A stretch of DNA of 64,000 bases from Niallia circulans NBRC 13626 (GCF_001591585.1 NZ_BCVE01000003.1:248001-312000); one strand, 5' to 3'. Counted from the first letter of the stretch, positions 1 through 9,921 are shown. Made by a program: numbers and translations. Notes: generated by a model from the letters alone, not told the origin.

Positions 1-363
1 CAACGACTTGATCTAGATTCTAGCATGGATTATGAGCTGCAACTTTCTAGATGGGGCCCTGACTTCCTTGATCCATTCACATACATGAATTTGTGGATTA
101 CAGATGGAGGAAACAATAAAACAGGCTATTCTAATAAAGAATATGATCAATTAGTTGGCGATACAGCAACTAAACTTGCAACTGATAACGTTGCTCGTTA
201 TGATAACTTCTTAAAAGCTGAAAAGCTATTATTTGAAGATGCTCCAATTGCACCTGTTTACCAAGCATCAAGAGCACAATTGATTTCACCAAAAGTAAAG
301 AATGTATTTGTAAATCCATTCGGAGCAACTTATGAATATAAGTGGGCAGATGTAGGAGAATAA
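1..363 (+). CDS. Oligopeptide ABC transporter substrate-binding protein, C-terminal fragment (5' end outside window)
   Basis: The reading frame is open from base 1, so the gene starts upstream of the window and only about 120 C-terminal residues are present. The motif LSRWGPDFLDPFTYMNLW, followed by a GYSN-EYDQLV segment and a terminal APIAPVYQ...LISPKVKNV stretch, is typical of the C-terminal lobe of OppA/DppE-type peptide-binding proteins (SBP_bac_5). These are secreted lipoproteins that deliver peptides to an Opp/Dpp permease. The signal peptide and lipobox cannot be seen. A terminator follows at once, so this is probably the last gene of its transcript. The peptide size it prefers cannot be judged from this part. 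Confidence 0.9.
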   Translation, partial: QRLDLDSSMDYELQLSRWGPDFLDPFTYMNLWITDGGNNKTGYSNKEYDQLVGDTATKLATDNVARYDNFLKAEKLLFEDAPIAPVYQASRAQLISPKVKNVFVNPFGATYEYKWADVGE

Positions 364-374
364 GAATTAACTTA

Positions 375-416
375 AAAAGCGGGAGTATACCTATATCGGT
401 AAACCCCCGCTCTTTA
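375..416 (+). terminator. Rho-independent terminator after the oppA-like gene
   Basis: Inverted arms AGCGGG (378-383) and CCCGCT (406-411) are followed by CTTT. The structure starts about 15 bases after the stop codon and lies between two convergent genes. Confidence 0.7.
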
Positions 417-427
417 CTATCTAACCA

Positions 428-2379
428 TCATGCTTCCTTCATTATGCGGATAAATTCCTCATACATACTTGCCTTTAATATTTTATGAACACTTGTGTGG
501 TCCTCAATAAATTTACCGAGGACATCATACATTTCCTGCAAATCCTCTTGACTGTTCTTTTTTACACATAGCAAAAAGATAATCTGAACCGAGTTATTAT
601 TCCAATCGATAGGTTTTTCTAAGGTGCATACACATACAAATGTTTTTTCTGTTTGGGGCGTAATCGGATGCGGGATAGCAACCAAGTTCCCATAAGCGGT
701 TGGCGCTACCTTTTCTCTTTCATATACCGCGTCTAAAAATGGTTTTCCCACTAAACCTTTCTTCGTTAACTGTGTATGTAAAAAGGTTAAAACCTCTTCT
801 TGGGAATGGAATGTTTTCTTTAAAAAAATAAGATCTTGGCGAAAAAAGGATTCGATTGGCTGATGATTACTTTGGTTTAGAATAAATTTTTCAATTGCCT
901 TTAAATCACTTTCCTTCAATATTGCATTTACCTCAATGACTGGAATGTCAAAGCTCTCCTTAAACGGAATAGAACTAACGATAAAATCAACTTCATTTAA
1001 ATTATATTGATCGAGCATATAATATTCTGTCGTCCCAACCACATCTAAATTACTGCCAAAATAAGATTTAAGACGATAATAAATTAACTGGGCGGTTCCA
1101 AGCCCAGAAGCACATACAACTAAACAGCGTTTTGGACCTGAACGTAATTTAGTTCTTTCCATTGCTGCACCAATATGAAGCGCTAAATAACCAACTTCAT
1201 TTTCATCCATTTCGATTCCTGTGTATTCTTTAATGGCCAGTCCTGCAATAATCCCTGCCTCATAGGCAAGTGGATAGTTATTTTTAATTTCTTGCAACAT
1301 GGGGTTCCTTATATTCATTCCATATTTAATGCGGTTAACTGCAGGCTTTAAATGCATACTCATTCCAAAGATAAGTTCTTCATCCTTTTCAATGCCTAAG
1401 TCTAATTTTTCTTCTATTTTGGACAAAACAAAATGAACCAGCTGAAGAATATCATCCTCAATTACATGATCAATATGACCCTTTTTCTGGGTAACTAACT
1501 TTGTTCCAAGTAAATGCATGGCAATATAGGCAATCTCCGCCTGTGGAAACTTAATTTGATATAGATCTTCTACTTCCTTCACTATTTCATTTGCTACATG
1601 ATATTCCCTTTGTTGTTCAATTTCATCCAAATCGGCATGAAATATTGCTACATAATGACCACTAACAATCCGCTTTTGGGCGATTACAATATGAATCAAT
1701 AAATTATTAATAGCGATATCCGATAAAGTAATTTGATACTTTTTTATTTGTCTTAAAATAATTTCTTGGATATTATCCATTTTCTCTTCATTAAAAATAG
1801 AAGGATGAGGACTATCTATTGTACTGATTGTTTGTTTTTTACGGTCAAGTACATACTCTGATAAACAAAAGCGAACTTTAATTTCATCCCCAATTGCTTT
1901 AAGTCCATAATTCGGTCGTGCTTCTAATATAATGTCATACTTTTGGAGACTTTCTTTCACATGCTTAATGTCTTGTTGAATAGTAGACTTACTGACAAAC
2001 AGTTCATCTGCGAGATCATCTAATTTAAGGTATTGATCATTTAATAAAACCGGATAATAATATAAGTTACTCTGTCTTCTGGTGTTTTAGGGATACCAGT
2101 ATGAGAAAGTGAGTTTTCTACAAATATAGAATGTAAATACTGTTGAAATACAGCTTTATCCCAAATCTCCAACGTGTAACCTTTTGAGATAACGGAAATT
2201 ATTTTTGCACCATGATTATTTAATATAGCATCTAGGTTTTTAATATCTTCTCTTGTTGTTCGCGCTGTCACATGATTAACAGTAGCTAAATATTCACCTG
2301 TTACTGGTGTATCCGCTGCCAATAATTCACTTAATACTTGTTTCATTCGGGAGCTTAACAAAATAAAGTCTCCTTCCAT
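428..2379 (-). pseudogene. LicR/MtlR-like PRD transcriptional regulator with PTS EIIB and EIIA domains, frameshifted
   Basis: Two adjacent frames together encode one LicR-type activator of about 650 residues. The N-terminal part (start 2379) has an HTH_11/Mga-like helix-turn-helix and stops at 2041 with the residues IIIRFY. A +1 shifted frame resumes without a gap as LNDQYLKLDDLADELF and continues to 428. The remaining protein holds two PRDs (conserved His near HLLG and ALHIGAA), an EIIB-like domain with VVCASGLGTAQL, and an EIIA-type domain with AIPHP near the end. One T missing from a TTTT run at 2043-2050 explains the break. LicR proteins activate cellobiose/lichenan PTS operons and are controlled by HPr and EIIB phosphorylation. 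It lies just downstream of a GH1/PTS operon of that kind. It is either a true pseudogene or a homopolymer sequencing error. Confidence 0.85.
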
Positions 2380-2415
2380 TCATTTTTTACTATTTTATCC
2401 ATATACATTTTTACT

Positions 2416-2455
2416 CAAAAAGGTTCTGATCTTAACTCTTGATCAGAACCTATCT
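2416..2455 (-). terminator. Terminator after the PTS/GH1 operon
   Basis: Perfect 11-bp arms AGGTTCTGATC (2421-2431) and GATCAGAACCT (2441-2451) are followed on the minus strand by a T run. It separates the phospho-glucosidase gene from the regulator gene downstream, which therefore probably has its own promoter. Confidence 0.8.
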
Positions 2456-2497
2456 TGATATCTAGAAAGATTATATCAGAAACATTCACGGTTGTTC

Positions 2498-3889
2498 CTA
2501 AAATCCATTATTGGCTGCTACATTTTTAAACCAGTAAGCACTTTTCTTTGGTGTTCTTGTCTGTGTTTTTAGATCTACTGAAATGAAACCGTAGCGATTT
2601 TTATAAGCATTGGACCATGACCAGTTATCCATGAATGTCCATAGATGATATCCTTTAACATTACAGCCTTCTTCAATAGACTTATGCAGCCATTGTAAAT
2701 GTCCTTCAATAAATTCAATACGATAATCATCTTGAATTTGACCATCTTTCAAGAAACGCTCTTCATCTTGTACTCCCATGCCATTTTCGGAAATAAAGGA
2801 TTCCACATTCCCATAGTTTTCCTTTAAATTCACCATGATATCGTAAATACCTTTTTCGTAAATTTCCCAGCCGCGATAAGGGTTCATTTTTCTGCCTGGC
2901 ATCTCATAGGGATCAAAGAACCATTCTGGCATAAAAGGGCTATAAGGATTTGGTAAATGCTCTTTTGCCTTTACTCGGCGGGGCTGATAATAGTTGACAC
3001 CAAGAATATCAACTGTATTTTCTTTAATTAGTTCTAAATCTCCTTGCTCACTATTCGGTAGTTGTCCATGTTCACGTAATATTTCTACTAATTCCTCTGG
3101 ATATTCACCAAGAACAGCAGGATCTAAGAAACTTCTATTAAAGAATAAATCACAAATATTCGCAGCTTTTAAATCATATGGATTCCGGCTTCTTGGGTAG
3201 GATGGTGTTAAATTTAAAACAATCCCTATTTTTGTATCTTTGTCTTGATTCCATCCTCGAAAAGCTTGAACAGCTTTCGCATGTGCTAAAACTGTATGAT
3301 AGGCTACTTGTGCAGCCTTCTTAAAATCTACGATATTCGGATAATGAAAATCATATAAATATCCACCTTCTACCGGAACAATCGGTTCATTGAACGTAAA
3401 CCATTTTTTCACACGATCACCGAATAGCTGGAAGGATTGCAAAGCATAGGCTTGGTAAGCATCTACAACTTCACGATTTTCCCAGCCACCGATTTTCTGC
3501 ATCTCTAGTGGCATATCAAAATGATACAGGGTAACGAATGGTTCGATTCCATTAGCTAGTAGCTCATTAATTACATTATTGTAAAAAGTTACAGCTTCTG
3601 GGTTCACTTCTCCCCGTCCGTTTGGAATTAATCTAGACCAAGAAATAGATAAGCGGAAAGAATTATGCCCAATTTCCTTCATCAATTGAATATCCTCTTT
3701 ATATTGATAGTAGAAATTAGAAGTAGTTTCTGGCCCTACATTGTTAAAAAAGCGATTTGGTTCTGCCTCATACCAATGGTCCCAAATGTTTTTTCCTTTT
3801 CCTGCTTCATTCGCTGCTCCCTCTATCTGTGTTGCAGATGTGGCACTTCCCCACCAAAAACCTTTAGGAAATTTGTATTGAACAGTCAT
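2498..3889 (-). CDS. GH1 family 6-phospho-beta-glucosidase
   Basis: 463 residues, a full-length glycoside hydrolase family 1 (beta/alpha)8 barrel. The N-terminal FPKGFWWGSATSATQIEG signature is present. The acid/base Glu168 lies in TFNEP and the nucleophile Glu368 in ISENG. It is the last gene of a IIB-IIC-IIA PTS operon, so it should hydrolyse beta-glucoside 6-phosphates produced by the transporter in the cytoplasm. In the phosphate-binding C-terminal motif Ser424 and Tyr433 align with the S and Y of the family S-x6-K-x-Y motif, but the Lys position is Asn431 (Lys430 lies next to it). GGAGG lies 9 bases before the ATG. Classic lichenan operons carry a GH4 enzyme (LicH) here, so this is the GH1 variant. 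Specificity for gluco- over galacto-sugars is inferred from the neighbours. Confidence 0.88.
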   Translation of the reverse strand: MTVQYKFPKGFWWGSATSATQIEGAANEAGKGKNIWDHWYEAEPNRFFNNVGPETTSNFYYQYKEDIQLMKEIGHNSFRLSISWSRLIPNGRGEVNPEAVTFYNNVINELLANGIEPFVTLYHFDMPLEMQKIGGWENREVVDAYQAYALQSFQLFGDRVKKWFTFNEPIVPVEGGYLYDFHYPNIVDFKKAAQVAYHTVLAHAKAVQAFRGWNQDKDTKIGIVLNLTPSYPRSRNPYDLKAANICDLFFNRSFLDPAVLGEYPEELVEILREHGQLPNSEQGDLELIKENTVDILGVNYYQPRRVKAKEHLPNPYSPFMPEWFFDPYEMPGRKMNPYRGWEIYEKGIYDIMVNLKENYGNVESFISENGMGVQDEERFLKDGQIQDDYRIEFIEGHLQWLHKSIEEGCNVKGYHLWTFMDNWSWSNAYKNRYGFISVDLKTQTRTPKKSAYWFKNVAANNGF

Positions 3890-3907
3890 TTTAAGAAACC
3901 TCCAAAA

Positions 3908-4222
3908 TTATTTATTACGATAAATCTCAATTATTTCAGTAGCTAAATCACGAACAGTAATAGCTGTCATCAAATGATCTTGAGAATGAACTAAAATCAC
4001 ATTCACGCCCGCACCATTTCCGCTCGCTTCCTCTTGGAGTAGTCTCGTTTGAAAACCATGCGCTTTACCAAGTTCGGAACTTGATTCTTCTAGTAATCGA
4101 TCCGCTTCTTCAAAGTTTCCTTCTTTTGCTTCTTGTATTGCTTCCATTGCACATGAACGTCCATTTCCAGCAAAAAGAATTATTTGAAAAGCTATTTCTG
4201 TCATTTTGTTATCTGTTTCCAT
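3908..4222 (-). CDS. PTS lactose/cellobiose-family EIIA component
   Basis: 104 residues from the ATG at 4222, which has GGAG eight bases upstream; an in-frame GTG at 4231 is less well placed. The protein is an all-helical PTS_IIA domain of the lactose/cellobiose type. The [10 protein letters not shown] motif holds the phosphorylated His79 and the metal-liganding Asp82 of the trimer core. It accepts phosphate from HPr and passes it to the EIIB encoded in the same operon. It lies between the IIC gene and the GH1 gene, a standard licBCA order. B. subtilis LicA and E. coli ChbA are the nearest known models. The exact sugar is not fixed by this domain. Confidence 0.93.
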   Translation of the reverse strand: METDNKMTEIAFQIILFAGNGRSCAMEAIQEAKEGNFEEADRLLEESSSELGKAHGFQTRLLQEEASGNGAGVNVILVHSQDHLMTAITVRDLATEIIEIYRNK

Positions 4223-4326
4223 CCCTGTCACTCCATTTCTAAAACTAAAGGGGGTTTACACTTAAGGTTAACTAAGGTAAATCCCCTTCCTCTTAATGTA
4301 AAACTTATTTCTATCTTGCTGACTGC

Positions 4327-5604
4327 TTATCCTTTTTTCTCTGTTTCATAATAATTTTTGTCTAGAACTTTTAGGAATGGCCACCAAATCACCATCACAA
4401 CAAGTAAGTTAAAGATTTGCAGTGCTGCCCCTCTCCAATCATTACCAGTTGCTAAGAATCCACTAATACCAATCGGTGTTGTCCACGGAACAATGATACC
4501 TGCTGGTTTCGGAACGATACCTGCTGACATTGTCAAATACGTAATGATTGTTACTACTACTGGCGCTAATAACCACGGAATAAGAACTAATGGGTTCATA
4601 ATGATTGGTAAACCAAAGATAATTGGTTCATTTACGTTGAAAATTCCAGCTGGTCCACCTAGTTTTCCAAGTTCTTTTGTTTGTCTACTCTTACCGATTA
4701 AGAAGATAAGAATAACAACCCCCAATGTCATCCCAGTACCACCCATACCTACTAGGAACGTATCCATAAATTGTTTTGTGATAACGTTTGGAAGCTCTGT
4801 TCCTGCTTGGAAAGCAGTAAAGTTTTGGTCATTCAATGCATACCAGATTGGGTCAAGGACAGAGTTCATAATAATTTGTCCGTGTAAACCGAAGAACCAG
4901 AATAATTGAATTAATAATACCACTACGATTGTTGCTGGAAGACTACTACCTAGAGCAGTTAATGGCTCTTGAATAATTGTATAAATAAAGTTTTGTACTG
5001 TTTCAAATGGTGTAAAGCTGAAAAGAATACGAATGATTAAAAAGAATGTTAATGTTAGTGTAATGGGAATCAATGCACTAAAGGATCTAGATACAGAGTC
5101 CGGTACACCTGGCGGCATTTTAATCGTCCAATTTTTCTTCACAAAGAAGCGATATAGCTCTGCGGAAATAAATGCTGTGAAAATCCCCAAGAACATACCT
5201 TGTGCGCCAAGAATAACTGTTGGGATAACCCCAGTTACTTCCCCTAATTCTTGTGGGTTTAAAATAAGGAATGATGCAACCCCTACAACAGCTCCATAAA
5301 TTGCTTCAAGACCATAATGCTGTGTCAGCTTATATCCAATTCCCATTATGACAAAGAGTCCCATAATACTTAGCGTTGCTGCGGATGCTGGACCTAATGC
5401 ATTTTGATAAGCTGCATAAGCATCTTCGCTTATCATCTTATCTAGGAAAGGAAAGTTTGCAATTACAACAAAAATTGATCCAAAAATGATTAGCGGCAAG
5501 GCAACCATAAATCCATCACGTAATGCTGCTAAATAACGATTGTTGTTCAATTTCTCAGCAATTGGCAATAGAATATTTTCCAAAACCTCCATAAATTTAT
5601 TCAT
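4327..5604 (-). CDS. PTS cellobiose-family EIIC permease
   Basis: 425 residues with about ten hydrophobic segments, the size of LicC/ChbC/CelB. The N-terminal MNKFMEVLENILLPIAEKL helix, RDGFMVALPLIIFGSIF, and the NEPIIFGLPIIMNP motif of the EIIC Lac/Cel family are all present. This subunit forms the membrane channel that binds the beta-glucoside and presents it for phosphorylation by EIIB. AGAGG lies nine bases before the ATG. A gap of about 100 bases separates it from the EIIA gene, with no convincing terminator in it. The sugar is probably cellobiose or a similar oligo-beta-glucoside, judged from the GH1 neighbour. Confidence 0.93.
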   Translation of the reverse strand: MNKFMEVLENILLPIAEKLNNNRYLAALRDGFMVALPLIIFGSIFVVIANFPFLDKMISEDAYAAYQNALGPASAATLSIMGLFVIMGIGYKLTQHYGLEAIYGAVVGVASFLILNPQELGEVTGVIPTVILGAQGMFLGIFTAFISAELYRFFVKKNWTIKMPPGVPDSVSRSFSALIPITLTLTFFLIIRILFSFTPFETVQNFIYTIIQEPLTALGSSLPATIVVVLLIQLFWFFGLHGQIIMNSVLDPIWYALNDQNFTAFQAGTELPNVITKQFMDTFLVGMGGTGMTLGVVILIFLIGKSRQTKELGKLGGPAGIFNVNEPIIFGLPIIMNPLVLIPWLLAPVVVTIITYLTMSAGIVPKPAGIIVPWTTPIGISGFLATGNDWRGAALQIFNLLVVMVIWWPFLKVLDKNYYETEKKG

Positions 5605-5659
5605 AAGGTTTTTCCTCTCTTCCTTCTTTTAGTAAATGCTTTCATTTGGAAATAAACGA

Positions 5660-5974
5660 TTACTTGTTATTCTCGATTAATTCTAACGCTTTGTTTAAAA
5701 CAGCCAATCCATCAATTCGTCCATAAGCAACTGGATCAATAACATCTAATGGAATTCCAACTGATTCTGCTTGAGTAGCTAGTTTCTTTTTTAAAAAGCG
5801 CATTTGCGGACCAATTAAAAGGACATCTGCACGTTCCATATCTGTCTGTGCTTTATCTTGAGCAACAGCCCAAATTTCTGCTTCAATGCCTTTTTCCTTT
5901 GCAGCGTCTTTCATTTTAGAAACTAATAGACTAGTAGACATTCCTGAAGAACAAGCTAATAATATTCTTTTCAT
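5660..5974 (-). CDS. PTS lactose/cellobiose-family EIIB component
   Basis: 104 residues with an N-terminal ILLACSSGMSTSLLV phosphate-binding loop. Cys8 is the expected phospho-acceptor that takes phosphate from EIIA and gives it to the sugar in EIIC. Length and fold match LicB/CelA/ChbB. It is the first gene of the operon IIB-IIC-IIA-GH1. A GGAGG sequence precedes the ATG at 5974. A cre-like site sits about 125 bases upstream, pointing to CcpA repression when better sugars are present. Activation by the adjacent PRD regulator is expected by analogy with the B. subtilis lic operon. Confidence 0.93.
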   Translation of the reverse strand: MKRILLACSSGMSTSLLVSKMKDAAKEKGIEAEIWAVAQDKAQTDMERADVLLIGPQMRFLKKKLATQAESVGIPLDVIDPVAYGRIDGLAVLNKALELIENNK

Positions 5975-6097
5975 TTTAATGACCTCCGAGTAATTTATTT
6001 TAAGTAAATTATTTATGATGATTACTACGCTTTTATCTTACAATGAAAACTCTTACAACTTAACATATTGTTTTTCCGTCTAAAGGGGGAAATGAAA

Positions 6098-6111
6098 TGT
6101 TAGCACTTTCA
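6098..6111 (-). promoter_or_regulatory. cre (CcpA-binding) site upstream of the PTS operon
   Basis: On the minus strand TGAAAGTGCTAACA matches the cre consensus TGWAARCGYTWNCW at 13 of 14 positions (T for C at position 7). It lies upstream of the EIIB gene, as expected for catabolite repression or promoter interference. Confidence 0.65.
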
Positions 6112-6162
6112 TTTTACTTCCGCATATATAAGAGAATATTATGTGCTAGAAAAGGAAAAAAA

Positions 6163-6195
6163 TAAAAACCCAGGAGCTAATTTCCTGGGTTTTAC
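6163..6195 (-). terminator. Terminator after the beta-xylosidase gene
   Basis: AAAACCCAGGA (6165-6175) pairs with TCCTGGGTTTT (6183-6193). The A/T-rich arms give a U-run on either strand. It lies immediately after the xylosidase stop codon. Confidence 0.85.
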
Positions 6196-6197
6196 CA

Positions 6198-7802
6198 TTA
6201 TTCATTTTCTTGATAGCGGAAATATTTAAAGTCTGCTGGTATATTTTGACCACTTGTATCTTGACATTGCATTCCTACAAATGCTCCAGTAAAGAAACCG
6301 CCACCGCGAATATAGTCATCAGATAGTTTTTTTGATTCAAATACTATATCTAGTGTATTCCACTCTACTTTATCAAATGAGTAAGAGTAGTAGTAGTATT
6401 CATTTTCGACTGTGACTCTTAAGTAAATATATTCTATTTCGGTTGGAACAATTATTTTCTCCTTCAATGGTTGAGAGAAAGAAAAGTTGTCATTAACCGT
6501 TAAATCAAGGATGCGTCCAAGATTTTCATCATATGTCACTTGCAATGCTGTCCAGTTTTCAGTGTTATAGTAATTTACTAAACCTGCAGCCTGCTGTATA
6601 TTCTCTGGCGTAAAAGCTACGGCTGTTTCCGCTTCAAATTGAAGGCTTTGCCAACGTCTAGCAACAAAAGATTGTGTAAAGGTTGATGTTAATGATTCTT
6701 GGCCAAATAAGCGTAAATGATGAGGTCTTTCTGATAAAGAACCTAATTTCTCTGTAAAAGGAATGCGCAATGTTTGGAAATTGATATTGAGCTTATCTTC
6801 CTCAAATTCATCGACAACTGGATAAGTTGGAGGAAATTTTGTTTCTGGAATCTTTGGAGCTTCTACTTCCAAGCTCCCTTCTTTTCCGCCAACTACATAT
6901 GGCCAGCCATCTCTCCATTCCAGCTTTTGAATCGCTGTTTCCCTTCCTAAAGGACAATATCCCCTTTGTTGGATTATAGAATCATCATCTGGATGAATAG
7001 GACGGCCAGTTAAATGAGCTAAATACCATTCATCCGTATGGGTGTGAACAATAGAAGCATGCCCACATTTTTGCAATGGATTTCTAGGATCATGCCAGGA
7101 AGTTAAAAGTGGGTTATCCGGATGAACCTCATAAGGTCCTTCTATATTTTTGGAGCGTGCAATTGTTGCAGCATGCTCATATTTCGTTCCGCCTTCTGCT
7201 GTTAATAAATAATAGTATTCACCAATATGATAAAGATGCGGCGCTTCTGTTAATTTAATATCCGTGCCTTTAAAAATTATTTGTGGCTTATTAATTAGCC
7301 TTTTCTGCTTTGTAGAGTATTCCTGCATAACAATTCCGCCGAAAGGATGACGGCCAATACGCTGATCCCACAGCATATTTAATAAATATTTCTTGCCATC
7401 CGCGTCATGAAACAAGGAAGCATCGAAACCAGAGCTATTTAATTTAATCGGCTCTCCCCAATCCCCATCTACCGTTTCGGAAGTAACCAAATAATTGTGA
7501 CAATCTTTCCAAGCGCCATCCACTACTTTTACATCAGTATAAATAAGCCAAAACTTCCCGTCGCTATAGCTTAAGCAAGGAGCCCAAACACCACCAGAGT
7601 TAGGATTTCCTTTCATATCTAGTTGAGAAACTCTTTGTAATGGGTGTGCAACTAATTCCCAATTCACCAAATCCTTTGAATGATGTATTTGTACTCCTGG
7701 AAACCACTCAAAGGTAGATACTGCGATATAGTAGTCTTCACCGACTCTGCAAATGCTTGGGTCTGGATTAAATCCTTTCAGTACAGGGTTGATAATTTTC
7801 AT
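6198..7802 (-). CDS. xynB: GH43 beta-xylosidase
   Basis: 534 residues, the length of Bacillus XynB. The N-terminal five-bladed propeller carries the catalytic triad: Asp14 (general base, GFNPDPSI), Asp127 (pKa modulator, GFDASLF) and Glu186 (acid, TEAPHL). A C-terminal beta-sandwich from about residue 320 ends at the stop, as in GH43_11 xylosidases. There is no signal peptide, so it acts in the cytoplasm, cutting xylobiose and short xylo-oligosaccharides to xylose. It stands alone between two terminators. A XylR-like operator and a cre overlap its promoter region. Residual alpha-arabinofuranosidase activity, common in this family, cannot be excluded. Confidence 0.93.
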   Translation of the reverse strand: MKIINPVLKGFNPDPSICRVGEDYYIAVSTFEWFPGVQIHHSKDLVNWELVAHPLQRVSQLDMKGNPNSGGVWAPCLSYSDGKFWLIYTDVKVVDGAWKDCHNYLVTSETVDGDWGEPIKLNSSGFDASLFHDADGKKYLLNMLWDQRIGRHPFGGIVMQEYSTKQKRLINKPQIIFKGTDIKLTEAPHLYHIGEYYYLLTAEGGTKYEHAATIARSKNIEGPYEVHPDNPLLTSWHDPRNPLQKCGHASIVHTHTDEWYLAHLTGRPIHPDDDSIIQQRGYCPLGRETAIQKLEWRDGWPYVVGGKEGSLEVEAPKIPETKFPPTYPVVDEFEEDKLNINFQTLRIPFTEKLGSLSERPHHLRLFGQESLTSTFTQSFVARRWQSLQFEAETAVAFTPENIQQAAGLVNYYNTENWTALQVTYDENLGRILDLTVNDNFSFSQPLKEKIIVPTEIEYIYLRVTVENEYYYYSYSFDKVEWNTLDIVFESKKLSDDYIRGGGFFTGAFVGMQCQDTSGQNIPADFKYFRYQENE

Positions 7803-7920
7803 TTAAAAAATCCTCCTTATGCATAATGATTTAAATAGACTAGTATTTTTCTAATTTGCAATTTTTCAAAATTCCCTCCAACTTTCAAACTTACCCAGCT
7901 AATAATTTGTAAGCCGAAAG

Positions 7921-7950
7921 TTAGTTTGTTTGTTGTATAAACAAAGTTAA
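7921..7950 (-). promoter_or_regulatory. XylR-like operator (xylO) upstream of xynB
   Basis: TTAGTTTGTTT (7921-7931) and AAACAAAGTTAA (7939-7950) form an imperfect palindrome close to the known Bacillus xyl operator, in which TTAGTTTGTTT faces AAACAAACTAA. The right arm deviates at its outer end. No xylR gene lies in this window. Confidence 0.7.
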
Positions 7951-7974
7951 CCATTTTTTGAAAGCGCTTGTCAA
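7945..7974 (-). promoter_or_regulatory. xynB promoter region with overlapping cre
   Basis: On the minus strand a perfect -35 TTGACA (7969-7974) runs directly into AGCGCTTTCA, giving a cre-like core over the -35. A weak -10 (TTAACT, 7945-7950) follows after 18 bases and overlaps the xyl operator. The layout suggests dual control by xylose (XylR) and CcpA. Confidence 0.5.
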
Positions 7975-8055
7975 TCATTTCGCAAAATTTAAATCATTTT
8001 TCTATACATATAGAAAAAACATAGGAATAGCGAAGCTTCTATCGGTTCCTCCAAA

Positions 8056-8090
8056 AGAAAAACTTCCATCCCATGATGAAAGTTTTTTTA
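8056..8090 (-). terminator. Terminator after mqo
   Basis: AAAAACTTCCATC (8058-8070) pairs with GATGAAAGTTTTT with one internal mismatch. T runs flank it on both strands. It is the first hairpin downstream of the malate:quinone oxidoreductase stop. Confidence 0.75.
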
Positions 8091-8173
8091 AATAAATGTA
8101 TCTGATTTTGTATTACTTGTTCGAAAAAAATTTTTTCTCTCATAAGTTGAATGTATTAACAATCTAATTTCGA

Positions 8174-9676
8174 TTAGTGATGAATAGGGCTTTTTTCAGA
8201 CAATCGCAATGTTTCTGCTGTTAATGTATGAACGTCATGCAATAGCTGGGGGTTTTCTTTTAGGGATAATCCATACGATGGGATCATTTCCTTTAATTTC
8301 GGCTGCCATTCTGGCATTTTTTCTGTAAAACATTTCTGGATTACTTTCAGCATAACGTGAACAGCAGTAGAGGCACCAGGTGAGGCACCAAGCAATGCTG
8401 CTATAGAGCCATCTGCCGCACTTACAACCTCTGTTCCAAATTGAAGTGTCCCTTTTCCGCCAGCTTCTGTATCCTTTATTACTTGGACACGCTGCCCAGC
8501 TACCACAAGATCCCAATCCTCCGCTTTGGCATTCGGGATAAATTCACGTAATTCTTCTATTCGCTTTTCTTTTGAAAGCATAAGCTGCTGGATTAAATAA
8601 CTTGTTAAGGACATATTTTTTGCACCAGCTGCCAGCATCGTTAACAAATTATCTGGCTTAACAGATGTAATTAAATCAAACATGGAGCCTGTCTTCAAAA
8701 ACTTAGGTGAAAAACCAGCAAAAGGGCCAAAAAGCAATGATTTCTGATTATCGATGAATCGTGTATCTAAATGGGGAACAGACATGGGTGGTGCTCCGAC
8801 CTTTGCTTTACCATACACCTTTGCATGATGTTTTTCGATTATTTCTTGATTTTTGCAGACTAAAAATATACCACTGACTGGGAACCCACCCATATGTTTA
8901 CCTTCAGGAATACCAGATTTCTGCAGTAAATGTAAACTGCCGCCGCCGCCACCAATAAAGACGAATTTAGCAGCATGTGTTTCCATTGTGCCACTATTTA
9001 AATTTTGTACCTTTGCTTCCCATAAACCATCTTTCGTTCGTTTTAAATCATTTACACTGTGCTTGTAGTTAATTTCTACCCCCTTTTTCAATAAATCAGC
9101 AAACAGCAAGCGTGTTAAGGCACCAAAATTCACATCTGTTCCAGAATCAATCTTTGTCGCGGCTATCGGCTCTTTTAATTCGCGATCTTGCATAATGAGA
9201 GGTATCCATTCTTTTAGTTTTTCAGGATCCTTTGAAAATTCCATTCCTTTAAATAGCGGATTACTTACCATTGCCTCAAAACGTTTTTGTAAAAATGCTA
9301 CATTTTTTCCCCCTAGCACTAAACTCATATGTGGCAATGGTCTAATAAAATCTTGTGGATTATGTAATACTTGATTATTTACAAGATGAGACCAAAATTG
9401 CAAGGAAACTTGAAACTGTTCGTTAATTTCTACCGCTTTACTTATGTCTACAGAGCCATCTGGTTTTTCTACTGTGTAGTTCAATTCGCATAGTGCCGCA
9501 TGGCCTGTTCCCGCATTATTCCATTCATTCGAGCTTTCTTCACCTGCACTAGCCAATTTTTCAAACACTGTAATTTTCAAATCTGGGTCTAATTCTTTTA
9601 AAAGCGTTCCTAGAGTTGCACTCATAATCCCGGCACCAATTAAAATAACGTCTGTTTTCGTCTCTCGTCTGCTCAT
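8174..9676 (-). CDS. mqo: Malate:quinone oxidoreductase
   Basis: The 500-residue protein [20 protein letters not shown]... is a typical Mqo, a peripheral membrane FAD enzyme oxidising malate to oxaloacetate and passing electrons to menaquinone. The [10 protein letters not shown] dinucleotide-binding loop, the [20 protein letters not shown] motif and the C-terminal [15 protein letters not shown] flavin motif are all visible. I chose the ATG at 9676 because AAGGAAGG lies six bases before it. An upstream in-frame start at 9748 would add 24 residues not seen in the family. It is a single-gene unit bounded by terminators. Mqo bypasses NAD-dependent malate dehydrogenase in the TCA cycle. Confidence 0.95.
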   Translation of the reverse strand: MSRRETKTDVILIGAGIMSATLGTLLKELDPDLKITVFEKLASAGEESSNEWNNAGTGHAALCELNYTVEKPDGSVDISKAVEINEQFQVSLQFWSHLVNNQVLHNPQDFIRPLPHMSLVLGGKNVAFLQKRFEAMVSNPLFKGMEFSKDPEKLKEWIPLIMQDRELKEPIAATKIDSGTDVNFGALTRLLFADLLKKGVEINYKHSVNDLKRTKDGLWEAKVQNLNSGTMETHAAKFVFIGGGGGSLHLLQKSGIPEGKHMGGFPVSGIFLVCKNQEIIEKHHAKVYGKAKVGAPPMSVPHLDTRFIDNQKSLLFGPFAGFSPKFLKTGSMFDLITSVKPDNLLTMLAAGAKNMSLTSYLIQQLMLSKEKRIEELREFIPNAKAEDWDLVVAGQRVQVIKDTEAGGKGTLQFGTEVVSAADGSIAALLGASPGASTAVHVMLKVIQKCFTEKMPEWQPKLKEMIPSYGLSLKENPQLLHDVHTLTAETLRLSEKSPIHH

Positions 9677-9838
9677 TTTAACCTTCCTTATACTTTTATT
9701 TTCAGAAAGAATGTAAGCGTTCCCTTTTTGATGCATTAAAGTAACCAAGGAATTATTTAAGCTATCATCTTTTCTGGATCAAGCATCACCTTGTTACAGC
9801 CCAACTTATTTTCAAAAAATTTTAAATAGTTACCTATA

Positions 9839-9867
9839 ATTATACGCTAATTATTCATTTTTTTAAA
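9839..9867 (-). promoter_or_regulatory. Candidate sigma-A promoter for mqo
   Basis: Minus-strand -10 TATAAT (9839-9844) with a 17-base spacer to -35 TTAAAA (9862-9867). It would give a leader of about 155 bases before the mqo start. Confidence 0.4.
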
Positions 9868-9879
9868 GCCAGAATTTCC

Positions 9880-9921
9880 CCAAAAAGAAAGCCCTATCCT
9901 TATAAATAGTTAGGATAAGGC
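9880..9921 (-). terminator. Terminator after the metNPQ-like operon
   Basis: On the minus strand GCCTTATCCT pairs with AGGATAGGGC (one U-G wobble), followed by CTTTCTTTTT. It lies about 50 bases after the metQ stop. Confidence 0.8.

Noticed and set aside
9677-9748. Upstream start for mqo
   Set aside because: The residues do not match the family and AAGGAAGG fits the ATG at 9676.
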